Assembly (NCBI GenBank): GCA_020073145.1
Contig: JAIQFS010000039.1
Location: 1-49,272, forward strand
DNA length: 49,272 nucleotides
Direction: 5' to 3'
Source: Terriglobia bacterium
Lineage (GTDB): Bacteria > Acidobacteriota > Terriglobia > Bryobacterales > Bryobacteraceae
Part shown: positions 24,180 to 33,506 of the stretch, in pieces
How positions within the stretch are numbered: the first letter of the stretch is position 1
Layout: each line of letters begins with the position of its first letter
Translations under genes and position numbers: made by a program
The notes under the pieces: generated by a model
Databases searched by the model: none
What the model was told of the DNA's origin: nothing
What the model saw: only the letters and a program-made list of their open reading frames with translations

Positions 24180-25754
24180 TCACTCCGGCGGGGCGGCTGG
24201 TTTGGTAGGCTCCGCATTGCCCCTGGCTGGGGTGGACGGCCGCGACGTAGGAGCGTTCAGGCTGCGTAACAGCTCCACCGTTTCCCCGTTTGGCCGGGCG
24301 GCCGCCAACGCGATGTCCAGGACGGTACGGCCCTGGCGGTCGGTGATGCTGAGATCGGCCCCGTGTTCGGCGAGCAGTTTCAGAATCTTTGGGTAGGCCA
24401 CGGCCAGGTGCAAAGCCGATTCATTGCGTGCGTTCCTTGCGTTGATTTCCATGCCGCGCTTGAGGCAGAGTTCGATCGCTTCGGTGGCACGCCCCTCATT
24501 GACGTCAAACGGATTGAGCCCGCCGCCCGAAGAAAGGAAACGGATGGCCAGCATCAATGGCGTATTGCCGTTCTTCTGGGCAAGAAGCGGATCGGCCCCG
24601 CCGTCGAGCAGGACCTGCATCATGGTGGGGTCGCCGCCCCGCGCCGCGCGCATGAAGGCGGTGGCTCCTTCGCCTAGAAGGGGATCGCCGGGATTATAAA
24701 CGCGCTTGAGGATGGGACCCTTGAGACGCGCATTCGGGCTCGCGCCGTGCGCCAGCAGCATCCTGGCGGCGCCGACGCTGCCGGCGATCATGGGCGGGCT
24801 CGGAGCCGGACGCCCGTACGAAGAAGGCATGGTGTGCAAGTCCACCGCCGCATACAGCGGCGTCATCCCGGTTCGGTCGGCCAGGTCGACATTGGCGCCG
24901 GCCTGGACCAGCGCCTCGGCGACGTCGTAGTGCCCGTTGATCGTGGCAAACAGAAGCGCGGATGTCCCGTCCGGTTCCGTGAGGTTCAGATCCGCTTTGA
25001 ATTCGATGAGCGCGCGAACGGCATCGAGCGAGCCTTCGCGTGCGGCGTACATCAAAGGGGTCCAGCCGCCTTTCGGCAGCGGCGTCTGCCCCACATAGGA
25101 GACGCCTTCCTCGAAAGCCTGCTCGAGCACGGCCTGGCCGGTATGGGGAAACGTGGTGAGCGCGGATTTCCGGTTCACGTCCGCCCCCGCCTCCGCCAGA
25201 GCCTTGATCGCGTTCGGCCGGTTTGCGATCGCCGCCCAGATGATGGCGGTGGTGCCCGTCCGGGTCTCCGCGGCGTTGACCTTCGCGCCGCGCTCGACCA
25301 ACAGATTCACGGCAGCCGCGTTGCCCGCCCGCGCCGCCAGCATCAGAAGCGTCTGGCCATCCCGAAGCGTCGATGCCGCTAGACCCGTCTTCGCTCCTGC
25401 TTTGAGTAACGCCTCCAGAATTGTGGGATTCCCCGCGGCGGCAGCGAGCGAGAGTGGCGTGACTCCGTAGCGGTTGGCCGCGTTCACGTCCGCGCCGGCA
25501 TGAATGAGAAGGCTCGCCAGAACGGAATCGTTCGCCCGCACAGCCCAATCGAGCGCCCGGGTACCGTCGGGCTGCGCGGCGTTGACGTCGCTCTTGCCTG
25601 CGATCAGCCGCTGGACCGCCTGCGCATCGCCCAACTTCACCGCGCGCACGATCGCAGGCTCGGGAGTCTCGGCCCGCGCCGAATTGGTCGCACCCGGGAA
25701 CGCTCCGAGTGCGCATCCCAAGAGCGCGAAGACTCGACTGGATTTTGCCGGCAA
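24180..25754 (-). CDS. Secreted ankyrin-repeat protein
   Basis: A 524-residue protein with a signal peptide (residues 1-28, ending NSARA) and roughly ten ankyrin repeats from residue 33 to 505. Typical repeat cores are GADVNAANRYGVTPLSLAAA, GGWTPLMYAAREGSLDAVR and NGNTPLMLAIRFL. The C-terminus is a short Pro/Ala tail. Ankyrin proteins act in protein contacts; the partner is unknown. It starts 16 bp after the DUF1552 gene and is the third gene of the DUF1592-DUF1552-ankyrin set, suggesting a periplasmic role with those proteins. Confidence 0.92.
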   Translation of the reverse strand: MPAKSSRVFALLGCALGAFPGATNSARAETPEPAIVRAVKLGDAQAVQRLIAGKSDVNAAQPDGTRALDWAVRANDSVLASLLIHAGADVNAANRYGVTPLSLAAAAGNPTILEALLKAGAKTGLAASTLRDGQTLLMLAARAGNAAAVNLLVERGAKVNAAETRTGTTAIIWAAIANRPNAIKALAEAGADVNRKSALTTFPHTGQAVLEQAFEEGVSYVGQTPLPKGGWTPLMYAAREGSLDAVRALIEFKADLNLTEPDGTSALLFATINGHYDVAEALVQAGANVDLADRTGMTPLYAAVDLHTMPSSYGRPAPSPPMIAGSVGAARMLLAHGASPNARLKGPILKRVYNPGDPLLGEGATAFMRAARGGDPTMMQVLLDGGADPLLAQKNGNTPLMLAIRFLSSGGGLNPFDVNEGRATEAIELCLKRGMEINARNARNESALHLAVAYPKILKLLAEHGADLSITDRQGRTVLDIALAAARPNGETVELLRSLNAPTSRPSTPARGNAEPTKPAAPPE

Positions 25755-25770
25755 GTTGGATCCCCCGCCG

Positions 25771-27078
25771 CTACAGTTCTACGATTCCGGTGTTCTTCCC
25801 GAACCTGTCGAGAGGCTCGCCGTATCGATGCGCCAAGCCGAGCCAGAGGTTACCAATCTCGGTCTTCTCGGGTAATACGAGATGGCGATTGCCGCCGACG
25901 CCGCCTCCCAGCGCCAGCATCGGCAGCGGATCGGTGGCGTGGGAATTCGAGTTCCCCATGCCGCTGCCATAAAAGAGCAGCGTGTGATCGAGTAAAGAAC
26001 CGTCGCCGTCGGGAGTTGTGCGTAACTTCTCAACGAATTTCGCCAGCATCCCTACGCACAGCGCGTTGATCTTGGCCGCACGAGCCACCTTTTCCGGCTG
26101 GTTGCCGTGGTGGGAGACCACGTGCCACGGATCGGCGACCTGGATCTCCGGGAAGGTCCGCTGGCTCGACTCGCGCGACATCATAAACGTGAACACCCGG
26201 GTCAGGTCGGCCTGGTAGACCATCGCGAGCAATTCGAACATGAGGGCGGCGTGTTCCTCGAAAGAGTCCGGAATACCCAGGGGTTTCTCAATCAAATCGA
26301 TCTCGCCCGAGCGTTGCGTCTCGGCTTGCCCGATGCGCCGCTCGATTTCACGGACATTATCGAGGTAGTCGCCGACCCGGGTTCGGTCGGCTTGACCGAG
26401 TTCGCCCTGCAGGGACCTGGCTTCGCCCACAATGGAATCGAGAATACTGCGATCGGCCTGGAGTTGGCGGAGCCTTTGGGTTTGGTTCCCCCCGTCGCCA
26501 AACAGCCGCTCGAACGCGGTCCGTGGGTTGATCTCCATGGGGAGTGGAGTGGTGGGGCTCGACCACGAGATCGTATTCATGTACGTGCAGCTATAGCCGG
26601 GTGTGCAGCCGCCTACGTAGCCCGTAAAATCCTCGGTCGCGAACTCGAGCGAAGGCAGCGGAGTCGTATTGCCGATCTTGCGCGCCAGCACTTGATCGAT
26701 CGTCGTGCCGACCTCGTAGTCCTCGCCCTCGGTAGCCTTGGGAATTGCTCCGCTGAGCCAACCCGAGGCGGCCGCCGCATGCATCTCCTGCACCGTTCCC
26801 GCGCGCTTCAGGTTGGTGATGACCGTGAGCTGCTTCTGATACGGGGCGAGCGCCTGCAGAGTCGGCGACAGAGTGAGCTTCTCGCCCTCCACTCTCGGCG
26901 TCCAGGAGCCCATATCCGCGCCGTGAGGAACATAAATAAATCCGGTGCGGATCGGATTGGCGGAGGCGCTCTCGGCTGTGGCGGCAGGGATCATCGCGTC
27001 CAGCAGAGGCAAGGCAACGGCAGCCCCCATCCCTCGCAGAATCGTGCGCCGCGGCAATCGCTTTTTCGCAAGAAACAT
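25771..27078 (-). CDS. DUF1552 domain protein, Tat-type signal
   Basis: A 435-residue protein of the DUF1552 family, known mainly from Planctomycetes, Verrucomicrobia and Acidobacteria. The N-terminus KKRLPRRTILRGMGAAVALP is a Tat-like signal, implying export folded, perhaps with a cofactor. Family segments include GFIYVPHGADMGSWTP, the DYLDNVREIERRI helix and LLFYGSGMGNSNSHATDPLP. It nearly always pairs with a DUF1592 cytochrome-like protein, as here, 32 bp upstream. The fold resembles alkaline-phosphatase/sulfatase-like proteins; a substrate is not known. Confidence 0.92.
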   Translation of the reverse strand: MFLAKKRLPRRTILRGMGAAVALPLLDAMIPAATAESASANPIRTGFIYVPHGADMGSWTPRVEGEKLTLSPTLQALAPYQKQLTVITNLKRAGTVQEMHAAAASGWLSGAIPKATEGEDYEVGTTIDQVLARKIGNTTPLPSLEFATEDFTGYVGGCTPGYSCTYMNTISWSSPTTPLPMEINPRTAFERLFGDGGNQTQRLRQLQADRSILDSIVGEARSLQGELGQADRTRVGDYLDNVREIERRIGQAETQRSGEIDLIEKPLGIPDSFEEHAALMFELLAMVYQADLTRVFTFMMSRESSQRTFPEIQVADPWHVVSHHGNQPEKVARAAKINALCVGMLAKFVEKLRTTPDGDGSLLDHTLLFYGSGMGNSNSHATDPLPMLALGGGVGGNRHLVLPEKTEIGNLWLGLAHRYGEPLDRFGKNTGIVEL

Positions 27079-27110
27079 GGCGATAGTCCCCCTATTCTAC
27101 TCCTCTAAAG

Positions 27111-29591
27111 TCACGGTTGCCGGTCCGTGGAACGATTGGCGGCTACCCGCGTTGCGCCGGCCGGACCCGCGGATTTCGTGCGCATGCCGAAGGCATCGCT
27201 GCGGACAATCCCCAGGATCAGATTCTTCATCCGGTAGCCGTCCGACTCCCGCACGATGCGCCGGACCACCGGCATGTCGGCGTAGCTCAAGCCGCGGCCC
27301 AGCGCGTAGATCATAAGCTTTTGCGTGAGCGTCTGGACAAAAACCTCGGGACGCGCGAGGATGGCGTTGCGCAGAGCGACGATGCCGTCGATCCGCGTAC
27401 CATCCGCCAGTGTGTCCGCCGTGTTCAGCGGAATGCCGCCTTCGTTCGTCGTGCGCCAAGTGCCCACCGTGTCGAAATTCTCCATGGCGAATCCGATGGG
27501 GTCCATGGTCCGGTGGCAGCCCAAACACACCGGGTTTTGGCGGTGCAATTCCATCTGCTCGCGCATCGTGCGAGGAACGGCGCCGGCGGCGGTCTCTTGG
27601 AGCGCCGGCACATTGGGCAGAGGCGGAGGCGGCGGGGAACCCAGCAGATTATCGAGGATCCACTTGCCCCGCAGAACCGGAGAGGTGGTATTGGCGTGAG
27701 AGGTGATCAGCAGGATCGCTCCCTTGCCCAGCAGGCCCCAGCGGACCGGGTCTGTCAGGGTCACGCGGCGGAAATGGCTGCCGGCCACGTTGGGGATCCC
27801 GTAGTGTTTCGCCAGCCGCTCATTCGCGAAGGTGTAATCCGCATTCAGCAGGTCGAGCGCACTCCGATTCTCCCGCAGCACGCTTTCAAAGAAGAATTCC
27901 GTCTCCTTGCGGAAGGCCTGCCGGAGATTGTCGTCAAAGTCGGGAAAGATCGCGTTATCCGGCGTGATGTTGCGCAGGTTGCGGAGTTGCAGCCACTGTC
28001 CGGCGAAGTTCTCGATCAAAGCCTGGGAGCGCGGGTCGCCGAGCATTCGTTCGACCTCCCCGGCCAGCACCTCCGGCCGGTGCAAGCGCCCCTGGCCGGC
28101 CGCCCGCAACAATTCCTCATCCGGGATGCTGCTCCACAAGAAGAACGAAAGCCGTGAGGCGAGTTCGTAATCGCTGAGGCGGTAGGTTGTGCCGGGAGCC
28201 GCGTTCGCGCGCTCCACTTCCGGCCGGAACACGAAGGAGGGGCTCGCCAGGAGCCGGCGCAATCCGAGTTCAATGCCGGCCTCAAACGTCTGGCCGCTGC
28301 GTCCGGACCGGTAGAAGTCGAGCAGCCCATCGATCTCAGAAGCGGTAACGGGACGCCGGTAGGCACGTTTCGCCAGCCGGGTCAGGATCTGGCGCGCGCA
28401 GGCGAGTTGTTCGCCTTCGACTGCCGGGCGGCATGAGAAGACGTTGGGGCTGGGAGGATGATCGGTGGCCTGCACGTGAAACGGACCCAGCACCGTGATC
28501 GACTGGACGTGCGGCGCGCCCTCGGCGTCGTAGGGATTGAAGTCGCGCTCAAAGCGCTCGAGCCGGATGGTCGCCATGCGGGGCGAGACCTCGTCGAGGA
28601 ATGCCGCCGTGATGTCCCGCTCCCCGGCTTTGACCAGGCGGCGGATGCGGAGACGTTCGGCTTCGAGACGGTCTGAGGTTGTGGATGGGTTCGCTTGCAG
28701 CGGGACCAGGTCCTTCTCTCCACCCATTTCGGCTAGATGAATCCGTTCCCCGTCAAGGGCGACCTCCAGGGTGTGCGGTTGTTCGAGGCCGCGAATGGCG
28801 CTCAGGTTAGTCCGGTAGAGGCGGACCTGCAATTCATATTCGCCGTCGGCGGGAAAAACGTGCCGGGCGCGCATGCCTCCCACCGTTCCCAGCGGCAGGT
28901 CTTCCAGATGACGGTCCTGCGAGAGATCTTGCGGCACGGTATACGTGTCGCTGCCGGCGGGAACGCTGGAATCGCCCACCGCAACCGTGCTGATCTTCCG
29001 GGCGGCGTTCAGGTACGCCTGCAAGAGAGCGGGCGAATTACCCAAGACGTCGGCGACGTTGTCGAACCCGTAGGCGGAGCTATCCGGCGGCAATAGCGAG
29101 GAAACGTCGACGTGGAAGCCCAGCAGGTCCCGGATGGCATTCGCATATTCCGCGCGATTCAGGCGGTGCAGCAGGGGAGCGGCAGACGGGATCTTGGCGC
29201 TTTCCGCGTCCAACCGGCGGATCAGATCCTGCAGCAGAGCGGCGTAAGTTGGCGCATCCGGGCGAGGGCTCCCGGCCGGCGGCATCACGCCGAGCTGCAA
29301 CTTCTGAACGACTTTTTCCCAGGTTTCGGGATCCGCGGACACGTCCGGCGGTCTCCCTTCCAGGGACAACCCGCCGGTTTTGGCCCGTTTGTTGTGGCAG
29401 CCCACGCAATACTTGTTGATCGTGGCCTGCCGCGATAATGGCGCAAGCGCTGCTTGCGGCGCCGCCGTCTGAGCGCCCAAAGGAATCACGCCCACACCGG
29501 ACCAAACGAGTGCGGATAGTACAGCGGACGCGAGCGTTCCCTGGCGTTTCATCCGGGTGCGGGCCACGCGCAACCTCTTCAGATCTCTCAT
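27111..29591 (-). CDS. DUF1592/DUF1587/DUF1588/DUF1585 cytochrome-like protein
   Basis: An 826-residue exported protein with the planctomycete-type domain set. After the signal peptide comes a CxxCH haem-binding motif (YCVGCHNKRAKTGGLSL). DUF1587 (HRLNRAEYANAIRDLLG), DUF1595 (KRAYRRPVTASEID), DUF1592 (LSDYELASRLSFFLWSSIPD) and DUF1588 follow, with a second CxxCH (PVCLGCHRTMDPIGFAMENF). DUF1585 (LTQKLMIYALGRGLSYADMP) closes the protein. It is probably a di-haem, periplasmic electron-transfer or oxidative polymer-degrading protein; the role is inferred. The start MRDLKRLR at 29591 is preferred; the frame upstream is antisense to the iminopeptidase gene. It is first in the three-gene operon. Confidence 0.92.
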   Translation of the reverse strand: MRDLKRLRVARTRMKRQGTLASAVLSALVWSGVGVIPLGAQTAAPQAALAPLSRQATINKYCVGCHNKRAKTGGLSLEGRPPDVSADPETWEKVVQKLQLGVMPPAGSPRPDAPTYAALLQDLIRRLDAESAKIPSAAPLLHRLNRAEYANAIRDLLGFHVDVSSLLPPDSSAYGFDNVADVLGNSPALLQAYLNAARKISTVAVGDSSVPAGSDTYTVPQDLSQDRHLEDLPLGTVGGMRARHVFPADGEYELQVRLYRTNLSAIRGLEQPHTLEVALDGERIHLAEMGGEKDLVPLQANPSTTSDRLEAERLRIRRLVKAGERDITAAFLDEVSPRMATIRLERFERDFNPYDAEGAPHVQSITVLGPFHVQATDHPPSPNVFSCRPAVEGEQLACARQILTRLAKRAYRRPVTASEIDGLLDFYRSGRSGQTFEAGIELGLRRLLASPSFVFRPEVERANAAPGTTYRLSDYELASRLSFFLWSSIPDEELLRAAGQGRLHRPEVLAGEVERMLGDPRSQALIENFAGQWLQLRNLRNITPDNAIFPDFDDNLRQAFRKETEFFFESVLRENRSALDLLNADYTFANERLAKHYGIPNVAGSHFRRVTLTDPVRWGLLGKGAILLITSHANTTSPVLRGKWILDNLLGSPPPPPLPNVPALQETAAGAVPRTMREQMELHRQNPVCLGCHRTMDPIGFAMENFDTVGTWRTTNEGGIPLNTADTLADGTRIDGIVALRNAILARPEVFVQTLTQKLMIYALGRGLSYADMPVVRRIVRESDGYRMKNLILGIVRSDAFGMRTKSAGPAGATRVAANRSTDRQP

Positions 29592-29705
29592 CTTTATCCA
29601 CAACCGGAGGCGAGTCAAGCTGGCAGACAGCGGATTCCCAGACAGATGGTCGTGGAGCGGTTCTGAACTCCCGCCCCCCGCGGCCAACACGGTATACTGC
29701 CCGCA

Positions 29706-30689
29706 ATGCCCAAAGCCCTGTCCGTATCCCCGATGAAGGATCCCGTCACCTGGCTCTATCCCCCCATCGAGCCCTACAACACCGGCCGCCTCCAGGTCTC
29801 CCCCGTCCACGAGATCTACTTCGAGGAAAGCGGCAATCCTTCCGGCAAGCCCGCCGTCTTTGTGCACGGCGGCCCCGGCGGCGGCTCCGATCCCAAACAA
29901 CGCCGCTTCTTTCACCCCGAAAAGTACCGCATCGTCAACTTCGACCAGCGCGGCTGCGGCAAGAGCACCCCCTACGCCTCTCTCGAAGCCAACACCACCT
30001 GGGACCTCGTCGCCGATATCGAGAAAATCCGAGAGCATCTCGGCATTGCGCGCTGGCAGGTCTTCGGCGGATCCTGGGGGTCCACCCTCGCCCTCGCCTA
30101 TTCCGAAACGCATCCCGATCGCGTCACCGAGTTGATCCTCCGCGGCATCTTCCTCCTCCGCAAACAGGAAATCGACTGGTTCTACCAGCGCGGCGCTTCG
30201 GTCCTCTATCCGGACGCTTGGGAGCCGTACCTCGCCCACATCCCCGAAGCCGAGCGCGGCGATCTGCTCTCCGCCTATTACCGCCGCCTCACCAGTGACG
30301 ATCCGGCCGTGCGCCTCGCCGCTGCCAAGATTTGGAGCGGTTGGGAGGGCGCCACCTCGAAGCTCCTACCCGACGCCGCCTTCACCAGCCACTACGAGGA
30401 GGATGAGTTCGCGCTCGCCTTCGCGCGCATCGAGGCCCACTACTTCTATCACAAGGGTTTCTTCGAAACCGACGACCAATTGCTGCGCAACGCCCCGCGC
30501 CTCCGCCATATCCCCGGCGTCATCGTGCAGGGCCGTTACGACGTCGTATGCCCCATGGAAAGCGCCTGGGCGCTCCACCGCGCGTGGCCCGAAGCCGACC
30601 TCATCATCACTCCCGACTGCGGCCACAGCGCCTTCGACCCGCCCAACAGCCGAGCCCTGGTGGCGGCCGCCGACAAATTCGCCGGCTAG
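29706..30689 (+). CDS. pip: Proline iminopeptidase
   Basis: A 327-residue alpha/beta hydrolase (peptidase S33) that releases N-terminal proline from peptides. It has the oxyanion-hole motif VHGGPGGGSDP, the family segment NFDQRGCGKSTP and the nucleophile Ser123 in GGSWGSTLALAY. The acid Asp is in GRYDVVCP and the catalytic His in CGHSAFDPPN. No signal peptide is seen, so it is cytoplasmic. Divergent from the DUF1592 gene with 114 bp between. Together with the S9 peptidase at 7.8-9.9 kb it fits use of proline-rich peptides. Confidence 0.95.
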   Translation: MPKALSVSPMKDPVTWLYPPIEPYNTGRLQVSPVHEIYFEESGNPSGKPAVFVHGGPGGGSDPKQRRFFHPEKYRIVNFDQRGCGKSTPYASLEANTTWDLVADIEKIREHLGIARWQVFGGSWGSTLALAYSETHPDRVTELILRGIFLLRKQEIDWFYQRGASVLYPDAWEPYLAHIPEAERGDLLSAYYRRLTSDDPAVRLAAAKIWSGWEGATSKLLPDAAFTSHYEEDEFALAFARIEAHYFYHKGFFETDDQLLRNAPRLRHIPGVIVQGRYDVVCPMESAWALHRAWPEADLIITPDCGHSAFDPPNSRALVAAADKFAG

Positions 30690-30757
30690 GGTCCCCGGCA
30701 TCGATTATGCTGGACCGAGACACCCGAATCGAAGGTCCCATCGGAAAGGACAAGGCA

Positions 30758-31828
30758 ATGAAGCAGCGCTGGCTTTTACTGGGATGCCTGACCGCGATGT
30801 TGGTACTGTCCGCGGGCGCCCCTGCGCAGACTAGCGGTTATCCCATTACGGTCGTCCCGCCGGGAAAGGGCCCGTTCCAGTTTCCGCAGGGATACCAAAC
30901 CCCCTGGGACAAGATCCAGATGCTGGTGACGGAGAAGATCGCCGCCAACCTCTACTTATTGCATGGTTCGGCGGGCCTTGACCCGACCCACCCGGACGCG
31001 GCCGGCGGCAGAGTCGCCGTCCTCTTCGGCAACGAGGGCGTCCTGATGGTGGATACCGAGGACCCGCAACTGGCCGCTAAGACGCTCGAAACCATCCGGA
31101 CTTTCACCGGCGCGCCGATTAGGATCGTGGTCAATTCGCATATTCACCCCGACCACACTGGCGGCAACGAATTCTTCGGCAAGCAGGGGGCGCTGATCTT
31201 CGCGCAAGAGAATCTGCGCGAGGAAATGATGAGCCCGCCGGGCCGCGGCACTCCCGTGCTCAATCCGGCCGGCATTCCGGCATCCACCTACCGGTACAGC
31301 GCGCCGGGCGTTCCCGCCGTTACGATTCACATGAACGGCGAGACCGTGGACTTTATCCCGATGATGCCGTCTCATACCGCCGGCGATACCATCGTGCGCT
31401 TCAACCAGGCCAATGCCATCTACATCGAAGATTTCTATCGCAACTTCGGCTACCCCTTCGCCGACCAGGCCAACGGAGGTTCGATCCGGGGCATGATCGA
31501 AGCGGTCGACCTCATCGGGAAGATTGCCGGCCCCGACACGATTCTCATCCCCGGCCATGGCACGCTGATCACCAAGAAGGACCTGCTGGGCTACCGCGCC
31601 ATGATCGTCGACATTCTGGCAAAGGTCCAGAAGATGCGCGAACAGGGCCAGTCGCTGGAAGAGGTGCTGGCCGCGAATCTGACCGCTCCCTACGATGCCA
31701 CGACCGAGGGCGAAACCAGGCAGAGCAAGGACCGGTTCATCACCGAGGTGTTCGACGAGGTGAAAGACTTCCCACCGGTGGTGAGCGGGAAACGGAACAT
31801 GCCGAGGCATCCGGCGCCTGGCCGGTAG
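30758..31828 (+). CDS. Secreted metallo-beta-lactamase-fold hydrolase
   Basis: A 356-residue protein with a signal peptide (residues 1-24, ending GAPAQ) and a metallo-beta-lactamase fold. Zinc ligands are visible in VVNSHIHPDHTGGNEFFG (HxHxDH), in MMPSHTAGDTIVRF, in YIEDFYRNFGYP and in LIPGHGTLITKKDL. Long members of this kind in acidobacteria act on unknown substrates; beta-lactam hydrolysis should not be assumed. The start at 30758 follows a GGAAAGGAC ribosome binding site and puts the signal peptide at the N-terminus. Confidence 0.92.
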   Translation: MKQRWLLLGCLTAMLVLSAGAPAQTSGYPITVVPPGKGPFQFPQGYQTPWDKIQMLVTEKIAANLYLLHGSAGLDPTHPDAAGGRVAVLFGNEGVLMVDTEDPQLAAKTLETIRTFTGAPIRIVVNSHIHPDHTGGNEFFGKQGALIFAQENLREEMMSPPGRGTPVLNPAGIPASTYRYSAPGVPAVTIHMNGETVDFIPMMPSHTAGDTIVRFNQANAIYIEDFYRNFGYPFADQANGGSIRGMIEAVDLIGKIAGPDTILIPGHGTLITKKDLLGYRAMIVDILAKVQKMREQGQSLEEVLAANLTAPYDATTEGETRQSKDRFITEVFDEVKDFPPVVSGKRNMPRHPAPGR

Positions 31829-31905
31829 CCCCGAACCCTGGCCTCGGGCCCTGGGATGCATCCCGCGCCGCGCGCAGGATGCCCCGAATTGGTACAATTC
31901 CGCCA

Positions 31906-32667
31906 ATGGCCGATTCCGTGTGGACCCCGACTTCGGCTGCTGCCGCGCCCGTCATGGCCCTTCGGCCGCGACATGCGGCCGCCGTTCGCGTCACTCATTG
32001 GATCACCGCCTTGGCCTTCCTGGCCCTGCTGGTCACCGGAGTGGAGATTCTCCTCTCGCACCCGCGCTTCTATTGGGGCGAAACCGGCAATGTGCTCTCG
32101 ACTCCCCTGTTCCAACTGCCATTCCCTTCTTCCCGGGACACCGTGCCCACCGGCTACGGCTACGTGCTTCCCGATCAGAACGGCTGGAGCCGCTATCTTC
32201 ATTTCCAATCCGGCTGGGTGGCGGTGTTGACGGGCCTGCTGTATGTAGTCTTCGGGTTCGTCACGGGGCATTTTTGGCGCAATCTGCTTCCGGCCCGCGC
32301 CGACCTCTCCCGCGGCGCCTTCTCCAGCGTCATCGCCCGCCATTTGCGGTTCCGCCCGTCGCCCCCGGAAGAAGCCAGGTCCTACAACGTCCTGCAGCGG
32401 CTCACCTATCTGCTGGTGATTTTCATTCTGTTTCCGATGGTCATCTGGACCGGCCTGGCCATGTCCCCCGCCATCGCGTCGGTCTTTCCCGCCGCGGTCA
32501 CCATCTGGGGCGGCCAGCAATCCGCGCGCACGCTGCACTTCTTCGTCACGATCCTTCTCGTGCTCTTTCTCTTCTTTCATGTCGTGATGGTGAGTTTGGC
32601 CGGATTCCGAAACCGCATGCGGGCCATGATCACCGGCCGCGCTGCCGTGCCTAGGGGGCGTCCATGA
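31906..32667 (+). CDS. Di-haem cytochrome b-type membrane subunit
   Basis: A 253-residue membrane protein with four main hydrophobic helices and paired His consistent with cytochrome b561-type haem binding (VRVTHWITALAFLALLVTGV, YLHFQSGWVAVLTGLLYVV and LHFFVTILLVLFLFFHVVM). It overlaps the molybdoenzyme gene by ATGA. The pair probably forms an electron-transfer module in which this subunit exchanges electrons with the quinone pool. The start at 31906 (MADSVW) is chosen over an upstream in-frame ATG because no ribosome binding site favours the longer form. Confidence 0.85.
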   Translation: MADSVWTPTSAAAAPVMALRPRHAAAVRVTHWITALAFLALLVTGVEILLSHPRFYWGETGNVLSTPLFQLPFPSSRDTVPTGYGYVLPDQNGWSRYLHFQSGWVAVLTGLLYVVFGFVTGHFWRNLLPARADLSRGAFSSVIARHLRFRPSPPEEARSYNVLQRLTYLLVIFILFPMVIWTGLAMSPAIASVFPAAVTIWGGQQSARTLHFFVTILLVLFLFFHVVMVSLAGFRNRMRAMITGRAAVPRGRP

Positions 32668-33422
32668 ACCCGATCTCCAGACGCCGGCTCATCACCGGCG
32701 GCTTGGCGGCCACCGCCGGCGCCTCCGGGCTCGCCGTGGCGGCCAGCCTCGCGCGGCGGTATGGACTCATCCCGCCCGACGGCGGCGGCCTCTACGGCCC
32801 CGGCGAAATCCTCACCTATGCGGCCCAGCGGTTGCTTACCCGTCACTCCATGGCGCGCGAGTTCCAGCGCACCCAGATCTCGAAACCTCCCTTCGCCAAC
32901 GAAGTCGCTCCCTTGCCCGGAGCGTTCCATCGCCTGCAGACGGGAGGCTTTGCGGACTGGCGTCTCTCCGTGGATGGAATGGTCGCCCGCCCGGCCGCTT
33001 TCTCGCTGGAGCAGCTCAAGGGATTTCCCCGCCGCACCCAGATCACGCATCTGGCTTGTGAAGAAGGCTGGTCGTATATCGCCGAATGGATGGGCGTGCC
33101 CCTCTCCCACATCTTGAACCTGGTCGGAACGCTCCCCCAGGCCCGATACGTGGTCTACCGTTCGATTCAATCCGACTGGTGGGAAAGCATCGACATGGCC
33201 GATGCCCTGCACCCCCAAACTCTCGTGACGCATGGCATGAATGGCGGCGACCTTCCCGTCGCCTTCGGCGGCCCGCTACGCTTGCGCGTTCCCCGGCAGC
33301 TCGGCTATAAGAGCGTCAAATACATCACCCACCTCACCGTCACCGACAGCCTGAAAGCCTTCGGCAAGGGCCTGGGCTCCGCGTCCCCGGAAGGCGGATA
33401 CGCCTGGTACGCCGGCATCTAA
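32664..33422 (+). CDS. Tat-exported molybdopterin-dependent oxidoreductase
   Basis: A 252-residue protein of the sulfite oxidase/MsrP family. A twin-arginine signal (SRRRLITGGLAATAGA) implies export with the molybdenum cofactor bound. Cys132 in THLACEEGWSYIAEWMGVPL is the expected Mo-ligating Cys, and YVVYRSIQSDWWESIDMADA and RVPRQLGYKSVKYITHLTV are family segments. It is coupled by ATGA to the cytochrome b gene, unlike classical msrPQ where the partner is MsrQ. A periplasmic oxidoreductase passing electrons to or from quinones is likely; the substrate is unknown. Confidence 0.92.
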   Translation: MNPISRRRLITGGLAATAGASGLAVAASLARRYGLIPPDGGGLYGPGEILTYAAQRLLTRHSMAREFQRTQISKPPFANEVAPLPGAFHRLQTGGFADWRLSVDGMVARPAAFSLEQLKGFPRRTQITHLACEEGWSYIAEWMGVPLSHILNLVGTLPQARYVVYRSIQSDWWESIDMADALHPQTLVTHGMNGGDLPVAFGGPLRLRVPRQLGYKSVKYITHLTVTDSLKAFGKGLGSASPEGGYAWYAGI

Positions 33423-33506
33423 GATGAGAAGAGTGGAAGTCTCGACTGCGCGGCCCCAGGCACAGACGACCAGAGGGGCGAATCTCAGTCAGCTGAGGAG
33501 GATCAC

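Noticed and set aside
29592-30239. Upstream extension of the DUF1592 gene frame
   Set aside because: It is antisense to the proline iminopeptidase gene and lacks family similarity; the signal peptide lies downstream of it.
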